This document shows positions 35,618 to 45,600 of a DNA stretch of 64,000 nt, in pieces. The stretch comes from Bacillus sp. RO3 (GTDB lineage Bacteria > Bacillota > Bacilli > Bacillales > Bacillaceae_B): assembly GCF_012911895.1 (NCBI RefSeq), contig NZ_JAAXCV010000034.1:372001-436000 (forward strand), in the 5' to 3' direction. The notes under the pieces were generated by a model. That model was not told the origin of the DNA and ran no database searches. It saw nothing but the letters and a program-made list of their open reading frames with translations. The stretch's first letter is position 1; each line of letters opens with the position of its first letter. A program made the translations under genes and the position numbers.

Positions 35618-35950
35618 TTAAATCCAAACAATCGTTACAAATGCTAATACTGTGATAAATGCAACAAGTGCACCAGAGTACAAAAATAATGCAGGTGCTT
35701 CATGACCTTTATGACTCATGTGCATGAAGTAGTAAAGTTGAAAAATCAGCTGAACGACTGCAAGTAACAGAATGAACGGTACGACAAAATACTTATCAAA
35801 ATCTCCCGCTACTGCAATAAACGCCACCAATGTTAAGAAAATCATCAACATGAAAGATGTAACCTGCATTCTCATGTCTTCTGCATTTTTCTTACGACGA
35901 TATTCGTAATCTACACTTGGGTTACCTGAATTTGATTGTTGATTCGCCAT
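35618..35950 (-). CDS. ctaF: Cytochrome c oxidase subunit IVB
   Basis: 110 aa with three membrane helices; caa3 oxidase small subunit. VDYEYRRKKNAEDMRMQVTSF precedes helix 1 (first part shown) and IFQLYYFMHMSHKGHEAP lies between helices 2 and 3. Follows ctaE by 4 bp; last gene before the terminator. Confidence 0.93.
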   Translation of the reverse strand: MANQQSNSGNPSVDYEYRRKKNAEDMRMQVTSFMLMIFLTLVAFIAVAGDFDKYFVVPFILLLAVVQLIFQLYYFMHMSHKGHEAPALFLYSGALVAFITVLAFVTIVWI

Positions 35951-35954
35951 CAGT

Positions 35955-36584
35955 TTATCCCACCATTCCCATTAAGTATACTACTGTAAAGATAAATACC
36001 CATACAACGTCGATAAAGTGCCAATATAGAGAAGCTAAATAGAACTTTGGAGCGTTATAAAGGTTTAATCCACGTTTAGCATTACGAAGCATCAAACTAA
36101 CGATCCATAGAAGACCGAAAGCTACGTGTGCACCATGGAATCCGACAAGTGTGTAAAAAGCAGAACCAAATGCACTACTAGTAAAAGTATGCCCGTATTC
36201 ATGAACATAATGATTAAACTCATAGATCTCTAATCCAAGGAACGCTGCTCCTAGAAGAACTGTGACTAATAACCACGCCTGCATCCGCTGGAAATTATAG
36301 TTCTTCATATGATACATAGCATAAACACTCGTAAGAGAACTTGTTAATAACAGCATTGTAGCAATAAATGCCAGTGGTAAATCAAATATGTCAGCTGCAA
36401 GTGCATGACTGTCACTAGGAACTTTGTCTTTAAGCGCCAGGTAAGTCGCAAAAAGAGATCCGAAAAGAACCGTTTCTCCACCAAGGAAAAACCAGAAGCC
36501 CATAAACTTATTTTTCCCCTCAAGGGTTGCTTTTTCAGGGGAGGCTGGCCACGTCTTTGGCGTGAATTTTTCTTCAGCGTGCAT
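35955..36584 (-). CDS. ctaE: Cytochrome c oxidase subunit III
   Basis: 209 aa with five helices; begins MHAEEKFTPKTWPASPEKATLEGKN (first residues), then GFWFFLGGETVLFGSLFATYLAL, GFHGAHVAFGLLWI and ASLYWHFIDVVWVFIFTVVY. Its ATG overlaps the ctaD stop (TAATG). Confidence 0.95.
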   Translation of the reverse strand: MHAEEKFTPKTWPASPEKATLEGKNKFMGFWFFLGGETVLFGSLFATYLALKDKVPSDSHALAADIFDLPLAFIATMLLLTSSLTSVYAMYHMKNYNFQRMQAWLLVTVLLGAAFLGLEIYEFNHYVHEYGHTFTSSAFGSAFYTLVGFHGAHVAFGLLWIVSLMLRNAKRGLNLYNAPKFYLASLYWHFIDVVWVFIFTVVYLMGMVG

Positions 36585-38455
36585 TATGCCTTACCCCCTT
36601 TATCATCATCCATTAAATCTTCTTTGTGAACATGATATCCGTGATCATCAATCACTGAACGGAAGAACATTGCGCCTAATGTGATCAGCATACCAATTAC
36701 AAGAACAGGGATCGCCCATGCTTTATCTCCATCCGGATGATACATCGCACCAAATGCTGCAATGAATAATCCAAGAGAAATGATTACCGGTATGATAGAG
36801 TTATTCGGCATATGGATGTCTCCAATTGGTTCTGCCGGAGTTAAGTCTTTTTTACCTTCCATTTTCTCTAACCAGTAAGCGTCTAATCCCCGGATAAGAG
36901 GTGTTTGCTTAAAGTTATAGAATGGAGGTGGTGATGGAATCGCCCATTCGATGGTACGGCCATCTCCCCATGGGTCATTAGAAACCTTAACACCTTTGAC
37001 TTGGGTCATGATGACGTTAACAAGAAGAACAATAACCGCTACTCCCATGAAGCCTGCTCCAATGGAAGAAATTAAGTTTCCTGTTTCTAATCCTTGACCA
37101 GGCAAGAACTTCCATATACGACGTGGCATACCCATCAAACCAAGGAAATGCTGGATAAAGAATGTTAAGTGGAAGCCGATAAAGAATAACCAGAAAGCGA
37201 TTTTCCCTAAGAATTCATTTAACATTGTACCGAACATTTTTGGCCAGTAATAGTGAGTCCCTGCCAATAAGGCAAATACTACCCCACCTACGATAACGTA
37301 GTGGAAATGGGCAACAACGAAATAAGTATCATGGAACTGATAGTCTGCTGTTGCCGCTGCGTTCATGATCCCAGTCACCCCTCCAGCTACGAAAGTAGGG
37401 ATGAACGCTACTGCGTAAAGCATAGGAGTCGTGAAGCTGATGCTTCCCCCCCACATGGTAAGGAGCCAGTTGAATATCTTGATACCTGTTGGAACAGCAA
37501 TGGCCATTGTGGCTACAGCGAAAATAGCATTTGCAATTGGGCCAAGGCCAACTGTGAACATATGGTGAGCCCAAACCATGAAACCTAAGAAACCGATAAG
37601 AACGGTTGCAAATACCATGGATGAGTAACCAAATAAACGTTTTCTTGAGAAGTGTGGGATGATCTCAGAGAAAATCCCGAAAGCAGGTAACACAAGGATG
37701 TATACCTCTGGGTGACCGAAGATCCAGAAGAAGTGCTCCCAAATAATCGTGTTACCGCCATTTGCTACATCAAAGAAATTTGATCCGAACATACGATCAA
37801 ATAACATTAAGAATAATCCTACTGTCAAGGCAGGAAATGCGAATAAAATAAGTGCAGAAGTAACAAATACTGTCCAGGTGAATAGAGGCATACGCATGTA
37901 TGTCATGCCTGGAGCACGCATATTAATGATGGTTACAAGGAAGTTGATACCACCTATTAATGTACCTGCACCCGAAATCTGTAAACCTAGTACATAGAAA
38001 TCAATTCCATGTCCTTTGGATGCCATTGAGAGTGAAGCGTATGAAGTCCACCCGGCATCCGGTGCTCCTCCTAAGAACCATGAAAGGTTTAAGAAGACTC
38101 CACCTGCGAAGAATAACCAAAATCCCAATGAATTCAGGAAAGGAAATGCAACGTCACGAGCACCGATTTGTAAAGGTACAACCGCATTCATAAATGCAAA
38201 TATCAACGGCATGGCCGCTAAGAAAATCATCGTTGTACCGTGCATTGTTAATACTTCGTTGTATAAGCCTGCACTAACAAAGTCATTGTTAGGAACAGCC
38301 AGCTGTATACGAATGATAAGAGCTTCCAATCCACCGACTAAGAAGAAGAATCCTCCAGCCATAAGGTAAAGGATGGCGATCTTTTTGTGGTCTACTGTCG
38401 TTAAATAGTCCCAAACAGTCGCGCCGAAGCCTTTTTTCTGTGCATAGCTACTCAC
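36584..38455 (-). CDS. ctaD: Cytochrome c oxidase subunit I (caa3)
   Basis: Catalytic haem a-a3/CuB subunit of the caa3 oxidase, reducing O2 and pumping protons. 623 aa, about 14 helices. The cross-linked His-Tyr site is in FGHPEVYILVLPAFG near residue 255, CuB/haem ligands in VWAHHMFTVG and HDTYFVVAHFHYVI. Middle of ctaBCDEF. Confidence 0.97.
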   Translation of the reverse strand: MSSYAQKKGFGATVWDYLTTVDHKKIAILYLMAGGFFFLVGGLEALIIRIQLAVPNNDFVSAGLYNEVLTMHGTTMIFLAAMPLIFAFMNAVVPLQIGARDVAFPFLNSLGFWLFFAGGVFLNLSWFLGGAPDAGWTSYASLSMASKGHGIDFYVLGLQISGAGTLIGGINFLVTIINMRAPGMTYMRMPLFTWTVFVTSALILFAFPALTVGLFLMLFDRMFGSNFFDVANGGNTIIWEHFFWIFGHPEVYILVLPAFGIFSEIIPHFSRKRLFGYSSMVFATVLIGFLGFMVWAHHMFTVGLGPIANAIFAVATMAIAVPTGIKIFNWLLTMWGGSISFTTPMLYAVAFIPTFVAGGVTGIMNAAATADYQFHDTYFVVAHFHYVIVGGVVFALLAGTHYYWPKMFGTMLNEFLGKIAFWLFFIGFHLTFFIQHFLGLMGMPRRIWKFLPGQGLETGNLISSIGAGFMGVAVIVLLVNVIMTQVKGVKVSNDPWGDGRTIEWAIPSPPPFYNFKQTPLIRGLDAYWLEKMEGKKDLTPAEPIGDIHMPNNSIIPVIISLGLFIAAFGAMYHPDGDKAWAIPVLVIGMLITLGAMFFRSVIDDHGYHVHKEDLMDDDKGGKA

Positions 38456-38484
38456 GATTAAACCTCCCTTTAACTAATCCCCAA

Positions 38485-39561
38485 TTAATCTTGAACTTTT
38501 AATCCCATCAGATATTCTGCAAGAGCATCAAGTTCGTCTTCCTTCAGGTTACCATATGTACCTGTCATCTTATTTCCTGGCTTATATTGCTCAGGGTCAA
38601 CTAACCAGTTTTTCAACTCTTCTTCGTTGTGATCTAAGATCCCTGCGATTCTTGTACGCTCACCAAAGTTTGCCAAGTTCGGAGCTAAACGGGCTGTTTC
38701 CGGACGGCCATCCTGTGGTGATACTGCGTGACAGCTTAAGCATTTTTGGTTGAAGATTTCTTGTCCTTGTTGTGCTAAATCAGAAGAAGGTTTAGGCTCT
38801 CCTGCATTTTTCATATCTTCTACCCATGCTGTAAACTCGTCTTTAGGAAGCGCTTTTACTTTAAAGTCCATTAAAGCATGAGAAGGTCCACATAGCTCTG
38901 CACATTTTCCGTAGAATAAACCGCCTGCTTCTTCAGACTTTTCTCCATCAAACTCAAGGAAGAACGTGTTTACGTTATCGACGTTGGTGTCAATCTTACC
39001 ACCCGCTGCTGGAATCCAGAAGGAGTGCTTTACGTCAGAAGCCGTAACGTTGAAGTAAACTCTTTGATCCGTTGGAACCACTAAATCCTGTGAAGTGATG
39101 ATTTTTTCATCCTCATATTCAAATTCCCACCAGTAAAGGTTCGCACGAACGTTTACCACTAATGCCTCACGATTACCATCTGCATCTTTTTTATCCATAG
39201 CTTTTGTATCAGCTAATTCAAAAGTGGATGTCACGGTTGGGACGGCAAGGATGAGAAGAAGGATGATTGGGATCACAGTCCACACGATTTCAAGTGTGTG
39301 ACTTCCTTCAACTTGTTTCGGGATAGTAGTATCTCCCTTTTTTCTACGGAAACGAATAATCGCAACCATATAGACGATGACTACTACAATGATTACTAAT
39401 ACCATAATTAATGTAGACAGTATCATTAAATCATATTGTGTCTGTGCTACTTCACCAGCTGGCTGCAAGGTGGAGAGAAATGGCTCTCCACAACCAGAAA
39501 GAACTAGCGCTAACATTGCTACAATTGAGAATAAGCGCCACTTAGATAGCCTTGCTTTCAT
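38485..39561 (-). CDS. ctaC: Cytochrome c oxidase subunit II with fused cytochrome c domain
   Basis: 358 aa lipoprotein (lipobox LVLSGC, cysteine ~24) with two membrane helices, a cupredoxin domain with the CuA site CAELCGPSHALM near residue 215, and a C-terminal cytochrome c domain with CLSCH near 270 and a distal methionine in the GNKMTGTYGNL segment. The fusion defines a caa3 rather than aa3 enzyme: it accepts electrons from membrane cytochrome c. Confidence 0.96.
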   Translation of the reverse strand: MKARLSKWRLFSIVAMLALVLSGCGEPFLSTLQPAGEVAQTQYDLMILSTLIMVLVIIVVVIVYMVAIIRFRRKKGDTTIPKQVEGSHTLEIVWTVIPIILLLILAVPTVTSTFELADTKAMDKKDADGNREALVVNVRANLYWWEFEYEDEKIITSQDLVVPTDQRVYFNVTASDVKHSFWIPAAGGKIDTNVDNVNTFFLEFDGEKSEEAGGLFYGKCAELCGPSHALMDFKVKALPKDEFTAWVEDMKNAGEPKPSSDLAQQGQEIFNQKCLSCHAVSPQDGRPETARLAPNLANFGERTRIAGILDHNEEELKNWLVDPEQYKPGNKMTGTYGNLKEDELDALAEYLMGLKVQD

Positions 39562-39664
39562 AGCTTAATCAAACCCCTCTTTCATGTAATGTACTTTTGA
39601 ATAAAACAAGGACTCATAAAAAATATCTATTTGGATTTCTTATCAGAAAGAATTCCCACTAATC

Positions 39665-40579
39665 TTATAGTACGGTAACGATGACCATCGCTACGAACAA
39701 GATAGTTAAATAATTCAGTGAATAGACAAACATAAGCTTTGACCACTTAATATCGTCATTCATTTTGTATCCGGCTAATCCAAGTGCCAGCCAGCCAATA
39801 TTAAAAGCTGTTGCCAGGACGAAGAAGAACATACCCAGATCCATTAAGAAGAATGGCAGAGGCAGTAATGCGGCAACCCATGCAACGATATGATGTTTCG
39901 TGGTAGCAAAACCTTTCACTACAGGTAGCATCGGTATATTAGCTGCTCTATATTCTTCTACTCTCTTCATTGCCAATGCATAAAAGTGAGGAGGTTGCCA
40001 GATAAACATCATGAGGAAAAGTACCCAAGCAATCACATCAAGGTTTGCATCTACAGCTGCCCATCCGATAAGCGGTGGAACCGCACCTGATATACTCCCA
40101 ACAATCGTGTTGCTCACATATTTCCTCTTTGACCACATTGTATATAATACAACATAACTAAATACCCCGATAATCCCTATGACACCTGCTGTGACAGTGG
40201 TCATGAATAGCATGATGATCCCTGCAGCAATCATGATCAATCCCAGGGACAATGCCTTAGGCCCATTAATCTTTCCTGTGACAGTCGGACGTCCCTTCGT
40301 ACGTTCCATCAGATGATCGATGTCTCGGTCATACACATTATTTATCGTGCAGGAACCCGCGATTATAAGGGAAGATCCTATCAATGTAAGGAACATTATA
40401 TCAAGAGAATTTAGAAAGTGTGTATTCGTAAAGTAAAAAGCTAACCACATACCTGTAAAGGTTGTAATTAAATTTGAATTAACGATACCAATTTTGATTA
40501 GTGATAAAAAATCCTTCCAAGCAGTTGAAGTTGTCAGATCTGCATCTTCAACGTTTGTCATCATTCGAGTGTTAGTCAT
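39665..40579 (-). CDS. ctaB: Protohaem IX farnesyltransferase (haem O synthase)
   Basis: 304 aa, UbiA-type prenyltransferase with about nine helices. The two Asp-rich motifs are [19 protein letters not shown] near residue 90 and, later, the YKMNDDIKW segment. ATG 40577-40579 with AGGAGG upstream; the 23 extra upstream codons are not family-like. Makes haem O, the substrate for CtaA encoded divergently. Confidence 0.94.
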   Translation of the reverse strand: MTNTRMMTNVEDADLTTSTAWKDFLSLIKIGIVNSNLITTFTGMWLAFYFTNTHFLNSLDIMFLTLIGSSLIIAGSCTINNVYDRDIDHLMERTKGRPTVTGKINGPKALSLGLIMIAAGIIMLFMTTVTAGVIGIIGVFSYVVLYTMWSKRKYVSNTIVGSISGAVPPLIGWAAVDANLDVIAWVLFLMMFIWQPPHFYALAMKRVEEYRAANIPMLPVVKGFATTKHHIVAWVAALLPLPFFLMDLGMFFFVLATAFNIGWLALGLAGYKMNDDIKWSKLMFVYSLNYLTILFVAMVIVTVL

Positions 40580-40759
40580 TTTCTTCCTCCTCTCTATAAA
40601 AAGCCAGAGGCCAGTTACCACCTCTATACTATATAGGAAATGTTCCACTATTTCTATATGCTTATGTTAATTCATGCACAGATAAGAAACAGTATATATG
40701 CTATCAATATTATATTAAACCATATATTTTTTCCTTTTTGGGGGAGAATTAGACAATAA

Positions 40760-40778
40760 TGTGAAGAAATTGTGAAGA
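40760..40778 (+). promoter_or_regulatory. Tandem TGTGAAGA repeats, candidate ResD sites
   Basis: TGTGAAGA occurs at 40760 and 40771, an 11-bp period, resembling the ResD consensus TTTGTGAAT. ResD activates ctaA and ctaB in B. subtilis; assignment here is inference. Confidence 0.4.
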
Positions 40779-40844
40779 TCATAAGACGTACATGTTTCTT
40801 CAATTTTCAACAAACATTTTAAACCCATCATACCACAAAATGAA

Positions 40845-40859
40845 GCTAAGCGCTTACAG
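40845..40859. promoter_or_regulatory. cre-like palindrome in the ctaA/ctaB gap
   Basis: GCTAAGCGCTTACAG: the core TAAGCGCTTA is fully palindromic as in strong cre sites, but the outer bases deviate from the consensus. CcpA control of caa3 genes is known in B. subtilis. Confidence 0.5.
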
Positions 40860-41061
40860 AATTTGTTTTTCTGAAAAATAGTCATTAACTACTAATACTT
40901 ATTCTCTTCATATAGACAATTATCATGCTCATAATTCTGTAACATTTTATCGGTTGAGTTTTATCAGCCTTTTATGTATTATCTTAGGGGCATATATATT
41001 TTTCTACTAGATTTATATAATAGAAAGTGTGTAGAGTCTATTAATTAAGAAGGTGAATAGA

Positions 41062-41979
41062 TTGCATAAAGATGTCCACAAAGGATTGAAATGGCTCGCC
41101 GTTCTCACGACTCTTGGTATGTTATTTGTTCTATTAGGGGGAGCACTCGTTACGAAGACTGAGTCCGGAATGGGCTGCGGCCGATCCTGGCCACTATGTA
41201 ACGGACAATTGATCCCAAGTGATATAACGATTGAACTTATTATAGAATTAGCACACCGGGTAGTTTCGGGTGGAGTCGGTTTATTAGTACTTGCCCTGTC
41301 AATTTGGTCCTGGAGAGCCATCGGGTATAAACGGGAAACGAAATTTCTTGCAGCATTATCTTTCTTTTTCTTAGTATTACAAGGCCTAATCGGAGCTGCA
41401 GCGGTCCTATGGGGCCAATCTGATTTCGTATTGGCATTGCATTTTGGAATCTCTCTTATTTCATTTGCATCCATCTTATTATTGACTTTCCTGATATTTG
41501 AAGTGGATCAGAAATTTGACGCCAACTCTTTGGTCATTAACAAGAGGATGAGATTCCATACAATAGGAGTCACATTATATAGTTATATTGTTGTTTATAC
41601 AGGAGCTTTGGTCAGACATACAGATTCGAGTTTAGTTTGTAAGGACTGGCCGTTATGCGTAAACTCTTCCCCTGGATTGCCATCCAATATGTATGAATGG
41701 ATCCAGATGGGACATCGAGCGGCAGCTGGACTCATTTTCTTATGGATTGCATATATCACTTATATTGCGATTAAAGAACATAAACATCAGAAGGTTATTT
41801 ATTGGGGATGGATCATTGCATTTACGCTGGTATCCCTTCAAGTCATGTCGGGGGCACTCGTTGTGTTCACAAGGTTGAACCTTGGGATCGCTTTATTACA
41901 CGCATTGATCATCTCTTGTTTATTTGGCTTACTGTGCTACTTCATTTTACTCGCTTCAAGAAGTAAACTTAAAGAATAG
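41062..41979 (+). CDS. ctaA: Haem A synthase
   Basis: Oxidises the C8 methyl of haem O to make haem A. 305 aa, eight helices in two four-helix halves. Family landmarks: [21 protein letters not shown] near residue 30 (cysteine pair), HRVVSGG histidine near 70, [13 protein letters not shown] near 195 (second cysteine pair) and MGHRAAAG near 215. TTG 41062 is taken because AAGGTG lies 6 nt ahead; GTG 41053 overlaps that ribosome site. Confidence 0.93.
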   Translation: MHKDVHKGLKWLAVLTTLGMLFVLLGGALVTKTESGMGCGRSWPLCNGQLIPSDITIELIIELAHRVVSGGVGLLVLALSIWSWRAIGYKRETKFLAALSFFFLVLQGLIGAAAVLWGQSDFVLALHFGISLISFASILLLTFLIFEVDQKFDANSLVINKRMRFHTIGVTLYSYIVVYTGALVRHTDSSLVCKDWPLCVNSSPGLPSNMYEWIQMGHRAAAGLIFLWIAYITYIAIKEHKHQKVIYWGWIIAFTLVSLQVMSGALVVFTRLNLGIALLHALIISCLFGLLCYFILLASRSKLKE

Positions 41980-41980
41980 A

Positions 41981-42015
41981 AAAAAGGATTCCGGACTTAT
42001 CCGGAATCCTTTTCT
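41981..42015. terminator. Bidirectional terminator between ctaA and pycA
   Basis: AAAGGATTCCGGA, 4-nt loop, TCCGGAATCCTTT with A and T runs; the space between the two stops is just this hairpin. Confidence 0.9.
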
Positions 42016-45000
42016 TTATGCTTTTTGAACTTCAATCAATAAATCTCCGGGACTAATGGCATCTCCGTTTTGTACATAAATGTCTTTCACTACCCCGGCG
42101 TATGGAGCTTGAACCGTCGTTTCCATCTTCATGGCTTCCGTTATCATTAGATGATCACCTTTTTCAACCGTTTCTCCTTTTTCTGCAATAACCCTAATGA
42201 CAGTTCCAGGCATGGACGCACCTATATGACTTTCATTTTTAGCGTCGGCCTTCACCTTGGCTGCCACGGTCGATTTTATGCTCTCATCTTTAATTACGAT
42301 TTCACGTGGTTGACCATTCAATTCAAAATAGACAATCCGTGTGCCGTCCGCCTGGGCCTGGCCAATCGAAACGAGCTTAACAATCAGCGTTTTACCTGTT
42401 TCAATCTCTACTTCAATTTCTTCACCCAGTCTCATTCCAAAGAGGAATGTTGGCGTATCCAGCACGGAGATGTCACCAAATTGATCCAATGTATGTGCGT
42501 ATTCCGTAAACACTTTAGGATAAAGGGCATAACCTAGAGCATCGAAACTGGTGACAGGGCGTTGCAGCTCTTCAAAGAGTTTTTCTTTTAGTGCTGTAAA
42601 GTCTACATCATCAAGGAGCTCTCCAGGACGGACGGTCAATGGAGTGCGCCCTTTCAGAATCACATTTTGTAAGTCTTTCGGGAATCCGCCATGGGGTTGC
42701 CCAAGATACCCTTCGAATAATTCAATCACAGAGTCAGGGAAATCGATCTTATCCCCTTTTTCGATGACATCTTCTTCCGATAAATCATTTTGAACCATGA
42801 ATAACGCCATATCACCCACGACTTTAGATGAAGGAGTAACCTTGACAATATCCCCAAAGAGGTGGTTCACCCTTGCATACATTTCTTTAACTTCTTCCCA
42901 GCGGTGCCCAAGCCCGACTCCTTTCGCCTGCTGCTGCAGATTACTGTACTGTCCGCCAGGCATTTCGTGCTTGTAAACTTCTGAATGTGGAGACATCATA
43001 CCACTCTCGAAGTCTGTATAATACTTCCGAATATCTTCCCAGTAATGAGACAGCGTCTCCAGTGAGTCGATTTCCACGTTGGGCTGCCTTTCGGTTCCTT
43101 TTAAAGCATAGTACAGCGTATTTGCACTTGGTTGCGATGTTAATCCCGACATAGTGCTCAGAGCTGTATCGACTATATCCACGCCTGCTTCAACGGCTCT
43201 TGCGTATGTGTAGATTCCGTTTCCGCTTGTATCGTGGGTGTGTAAGTGAATTGGAAGGTCAACCGTTTCCTTCAGCTCTGAAATAAGCCTGTAGGCAGCC
43301 TGCGGCTTTAAGAGTCCTGCCATATCTTTGATGGCTAAAATATGTGCTCCGCTTGCTTCCAACTCTTTTGCCATATTCTTATAGTAGTCAATGCTATATT
43401 TTGTTCTTGTCGGATCATCGATATCACCTGTATAGCAAATGGCAGCCTCCGCTATTTTCCCGCTTTGTCTTACAGCGTCTATAGCTACTTCCATTCCTTT
43501 CACCCAGTTCAGGCTGTCAAAAATCCTGAAAACATCAATTCCTGCGTATGCTGATTTTTCGACAAATTCTCGAATGACATTGTCAGGATAGTTCTTATAT
43601 CCAACGGCATTGGAAGCTCTCAGGAGCATTTGGAATAATACATTTGGTATGCGCTCTCTCATAGTTAATAACCGGTTCCAAGGATCTTCCTTCAAGAAAC
43701 GGTAGGCTACATCAAACGTCGCCCCTCCCCACATTTCAAAGGAGAACATATCAGGAAGTAAATGGGATGTAGGCCCTGCAATCTGCTTCAGGTCATTTGT
43801 TCTGACACGGGTAGCAAGCAGAGATTGGTGAGCGTCGCGGAACGTGGTATCTGTCAACAGAACTGAGTTTTGTTCTTTTACCCAGTTAACCAGCCCTTCT
43901 GCTCCATGCTGGTCAAGGATCTGCTTAGTTCCCGGTCTGAACTCCTGTTTCAGGTCAAGTGATGGAACCCTCGGCTTGGTGAACACAGGCTTCTTTTTCC
44001 TCTCAATTCCGGGGAAACCATTCACGGTTACGTTACCGATATAAGAAAGCATTTTCGTACCACGGTCTTTCCGTTTAGGGAAAATAAACAGTTCAGGAGT
44101 GGTATCGATGAAAGATGTATCGTATTTACCAGATATAAAATTTTCATGCTTAACGACATTTTCCAAGAATGGGATATTTGTCTTAATGCCCCGAATTCTA
44201 AATTCTTGAAGATTTCTGACCATTTTCGATGCAGCCTGTTCAAATGTCAGTGCCCAAGTAGACAACTTCACGAGAAGAGAATCATAATATGGTGTTATGA
44301 CAGCTCCCTGGAACCCGTTCCCTGCATCCAATCGAACCCCGAAACCACCACCTGAGCGGTACGCCATTATCTTTCCGGTGTCAGGCATGAAGTTATTCAA
44401 TGGATCCTCAGTTGTTACACGTGACTGTATAGCAAAACCATTTGTTCTTATTTCCTCTTGTACAGGAATCCCTACTTTATCGCTATGTAAAGCATGGCCT
44501 TCAGCGATCATAATCTGTGATTGAACGATATCCACACCCGTTACCATTTCTGTGATCGTATGTTCAACCTGAACACGTGGGTTTACTTCTATAAAGTAAA
44601 ATTGATCATTTGCTACCAGGAATTCTACAGTACCTGCATTTACATATTTCACATTATCCATCAACCGCACGGCTGCATCGCAGATTTCCTCCCTAAGGTG
44701 ATCTGTAAGGGACACGGATGGTGCAATTTCCACAACCTTTTGGTGACGCCTCTGGATGGAACAATCACGTTCGTACAAGTGAATGATATTGCCTTCATCA
44801 TCCCCAAGAATTTGAACCTCTATGTGCTTAGGGTTTTCAACAAATTTCTCAACATAAATTTCATCATTGCCAAAAGCTGCTTTCGCTTCCGATTTGGCAC
44901 GGTCGTAAGCTTCCCTTAGACTCTCAAGGTTACGGACAATACGCATTCCGCGTCCCCCACCCCCAAGTGAAGCTTTAATGATGATCGGGAAACCATGCTC

Positions 45001-45456
45001 CTTCCCGAAGCTGATGACCTCTTCCAACGTTCCAACCGGCCCATCTGTACCAGGGATTACAGGGATATTAGCCAATTGAGCCTGATGACGCGCCTTGACT
45101 TTGTCCCCGAACATATTCAGGTGCTCTGAATGAGGTCCTATAAAGGTAATGCCTTCTTCTTCACATCGTCTGGCAAAATGGATGTTTTCTGAAAGGAAGC
45201 CATATCCAGGATGGATGGCATCGACATCCGCGTTCTTTGCAATCCGAATGATTCCCTCTATATCCAAGTAAGCATCTATGGGTTTCATTCCCTCGCCTGT
45301 CAGGTAAGCTTCATCAGCTTTGTAGCGGTGGTATGCCCCAGAGTCTTCCTTACTGTAAATGGCAACAGTTCTAATATTTAGTTCCGTACATGCACGAAAC
45401 ACACGGATGGCAATTTCTCCGCGATTTGCTACTAGTACTTTTTTAATTTTCTTCAA
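42016..45456 (-). CDS. pycA: Pyruvate carboxylase
   Basis: Carboxylates pyruvate to oxaloacetate (anaplerosis). 1146 aa: biotin carboxylase domain (1-455) with ASLGGGGRGMRIV, carboxyltransferase domain (about 525-800) starting LLTDTTFRDAHQSLLATR, the PYC/OADA tetramerisation region, and a biotinyl domain with TEAMKMETT near 1110. TTG 45454-45456 is preferred over an ATG nine codons earlier because AAAGGAG lies 8 nt upstream. Follows ftsW but a terminator-like hairpin intervenes. Confidence 0.97.
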   Translation of the reverse strand: MKKIKKVLVANRGEIAIRVFRACTELNIRTVAIYSKEDSGAYHRYKADEAYLTGEGMKPIDAYLDIEGIIRIAKNADVDAIHPGYGFLSENIHFARRCEEEGITFIGPHSEHLNMFGDKVKARHQAQLANIPVIPGTDGPVGTLEEVISFGKEHGFPIIIKASLGGGGRGMRIVRNLESLREAYDRAKSEAKAAFGNDEIYVEKFVENPKHIEVQILGDDEGNIIHLYERDCSIQRRHQKVVEIAPSVSLTDHLREEICDAAVRLMDNVKYVNAGTVEFLVANDQFYFIEVNPRVQVEHTITEMVTGVDIVQSQIMIAEGHALHSDKVGIPVQEEIRTNGFAIQSRVTTEDPLNNFMPDTGKIMAYRSGGGFGVRLDAGNGFQGAVITPYYDSLLVKLSTWALTFEQAASKMVRNLQEFRIRGIKTNIPFLENVVKHENFISGKYDTSFIDTTPELFIFPKRKDRGTKMLSYIGNVTVNGFPGIERKKKPVFTKPRVPSLDLKQEFRPGTKQILDQHGAEGLVNWVKEQNSVLLTDTTFRDAHQSLLATRVRTNDLKQIAGPTSHLLPDMFSFEMWGGATFDVAYRFLKEDPWNRLLTMRERIPNVLFQMLLRASNAVGYKNYPDNVIREFVEKSAYAGIDVFRIFDSLNWVKGMEVAIDAVRQSGKIAEAAICYTGDIDDPTRTKYSIDYYKNMAKELEASGAHILAIKDMAGLLKPQAAYRLISELKETVDLPIHLHTHDTSGNGIYTYARAVEAGVDIVDTALSTMSGLTSQPSANTLYYALKGTERQPNVEIDSLETLSHYWEDIRKYYTDFESGMMSPHSEVYKHEMPGGQYSNLQQQAKGVGLGHRWEEVKEMYARVNHLFGDIVKVTPSSKVVGDMALFMVQNDLSEEDVIEKGDKIDFPDSVIELFEGYLGQPHGGFPKDLQNVILKGRTPLTVRPGELLDDVDFTALKEKLFEELQRPVTSFDALGYALYPKVFTEYAHTLDQFGDISVLDTPTFLFGMRLGEEIEVEIETGKTLIVKLVSIGQAQADGTRIVYFELNGQPREIVIKDESIKSTVAAKVKADAKNESHIGASMPGTVIRVIAEKGETVEKGDHLMITEAMKMETTVQAPYAGVVKDIYVQNGDAISPGDLLIEVQKA

Positions 45457-45512
45457 TACACTCTCTCCTTTTAAGCTGTTCATGATTGAAAAACCTTCAT
45501 TATGCAGTCTAT

Positions 45513-45567
45513 GAAAAAAGGGCTGACCCGAAAGATAATAAAGAAGTATCTTAGGGGGCAGACCCTA
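45513..45567 (-). terminator. Probable terminator after ftsW
   Basis: GGGTCTGCCCC...TATCTT pairs imperfectly with AAGATA...GGGTCAGCCC and is followed by TTTTTTC on the minus strand. Confidence 0.6.
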
Positions 45568-45600
45568 GACTTAGAGTTATAGATACTCTATCAAAGCGAC

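Larger units (their letters stand above)
40580..41061. other. Divergent ctaB/ctaA control region
   Basis: 482 bp without a gene, AT-rich, with two candidate ResD-type repeats (40760-40778), a cre-like palindrome (40845-40859) and a TATAAT (41016-41021) upstream of ctaA. No hairpin with T-run or known riboswitch is seen. Confidence 0.6.

Noticed and set aside
37301-38369. Several plus-strand frames opposite ctaD (up to 117 codons)
   Set aside because: Antisense to conserved subunit I with no start signals.
44521-44919. Plus-strand open frame of 132 codons inside pycA
   Set aside because: Antisense to a highly conserved biotin carboxylase domain; no ribosome site; cysteine/histidine-rich composition typical of shadow frames.
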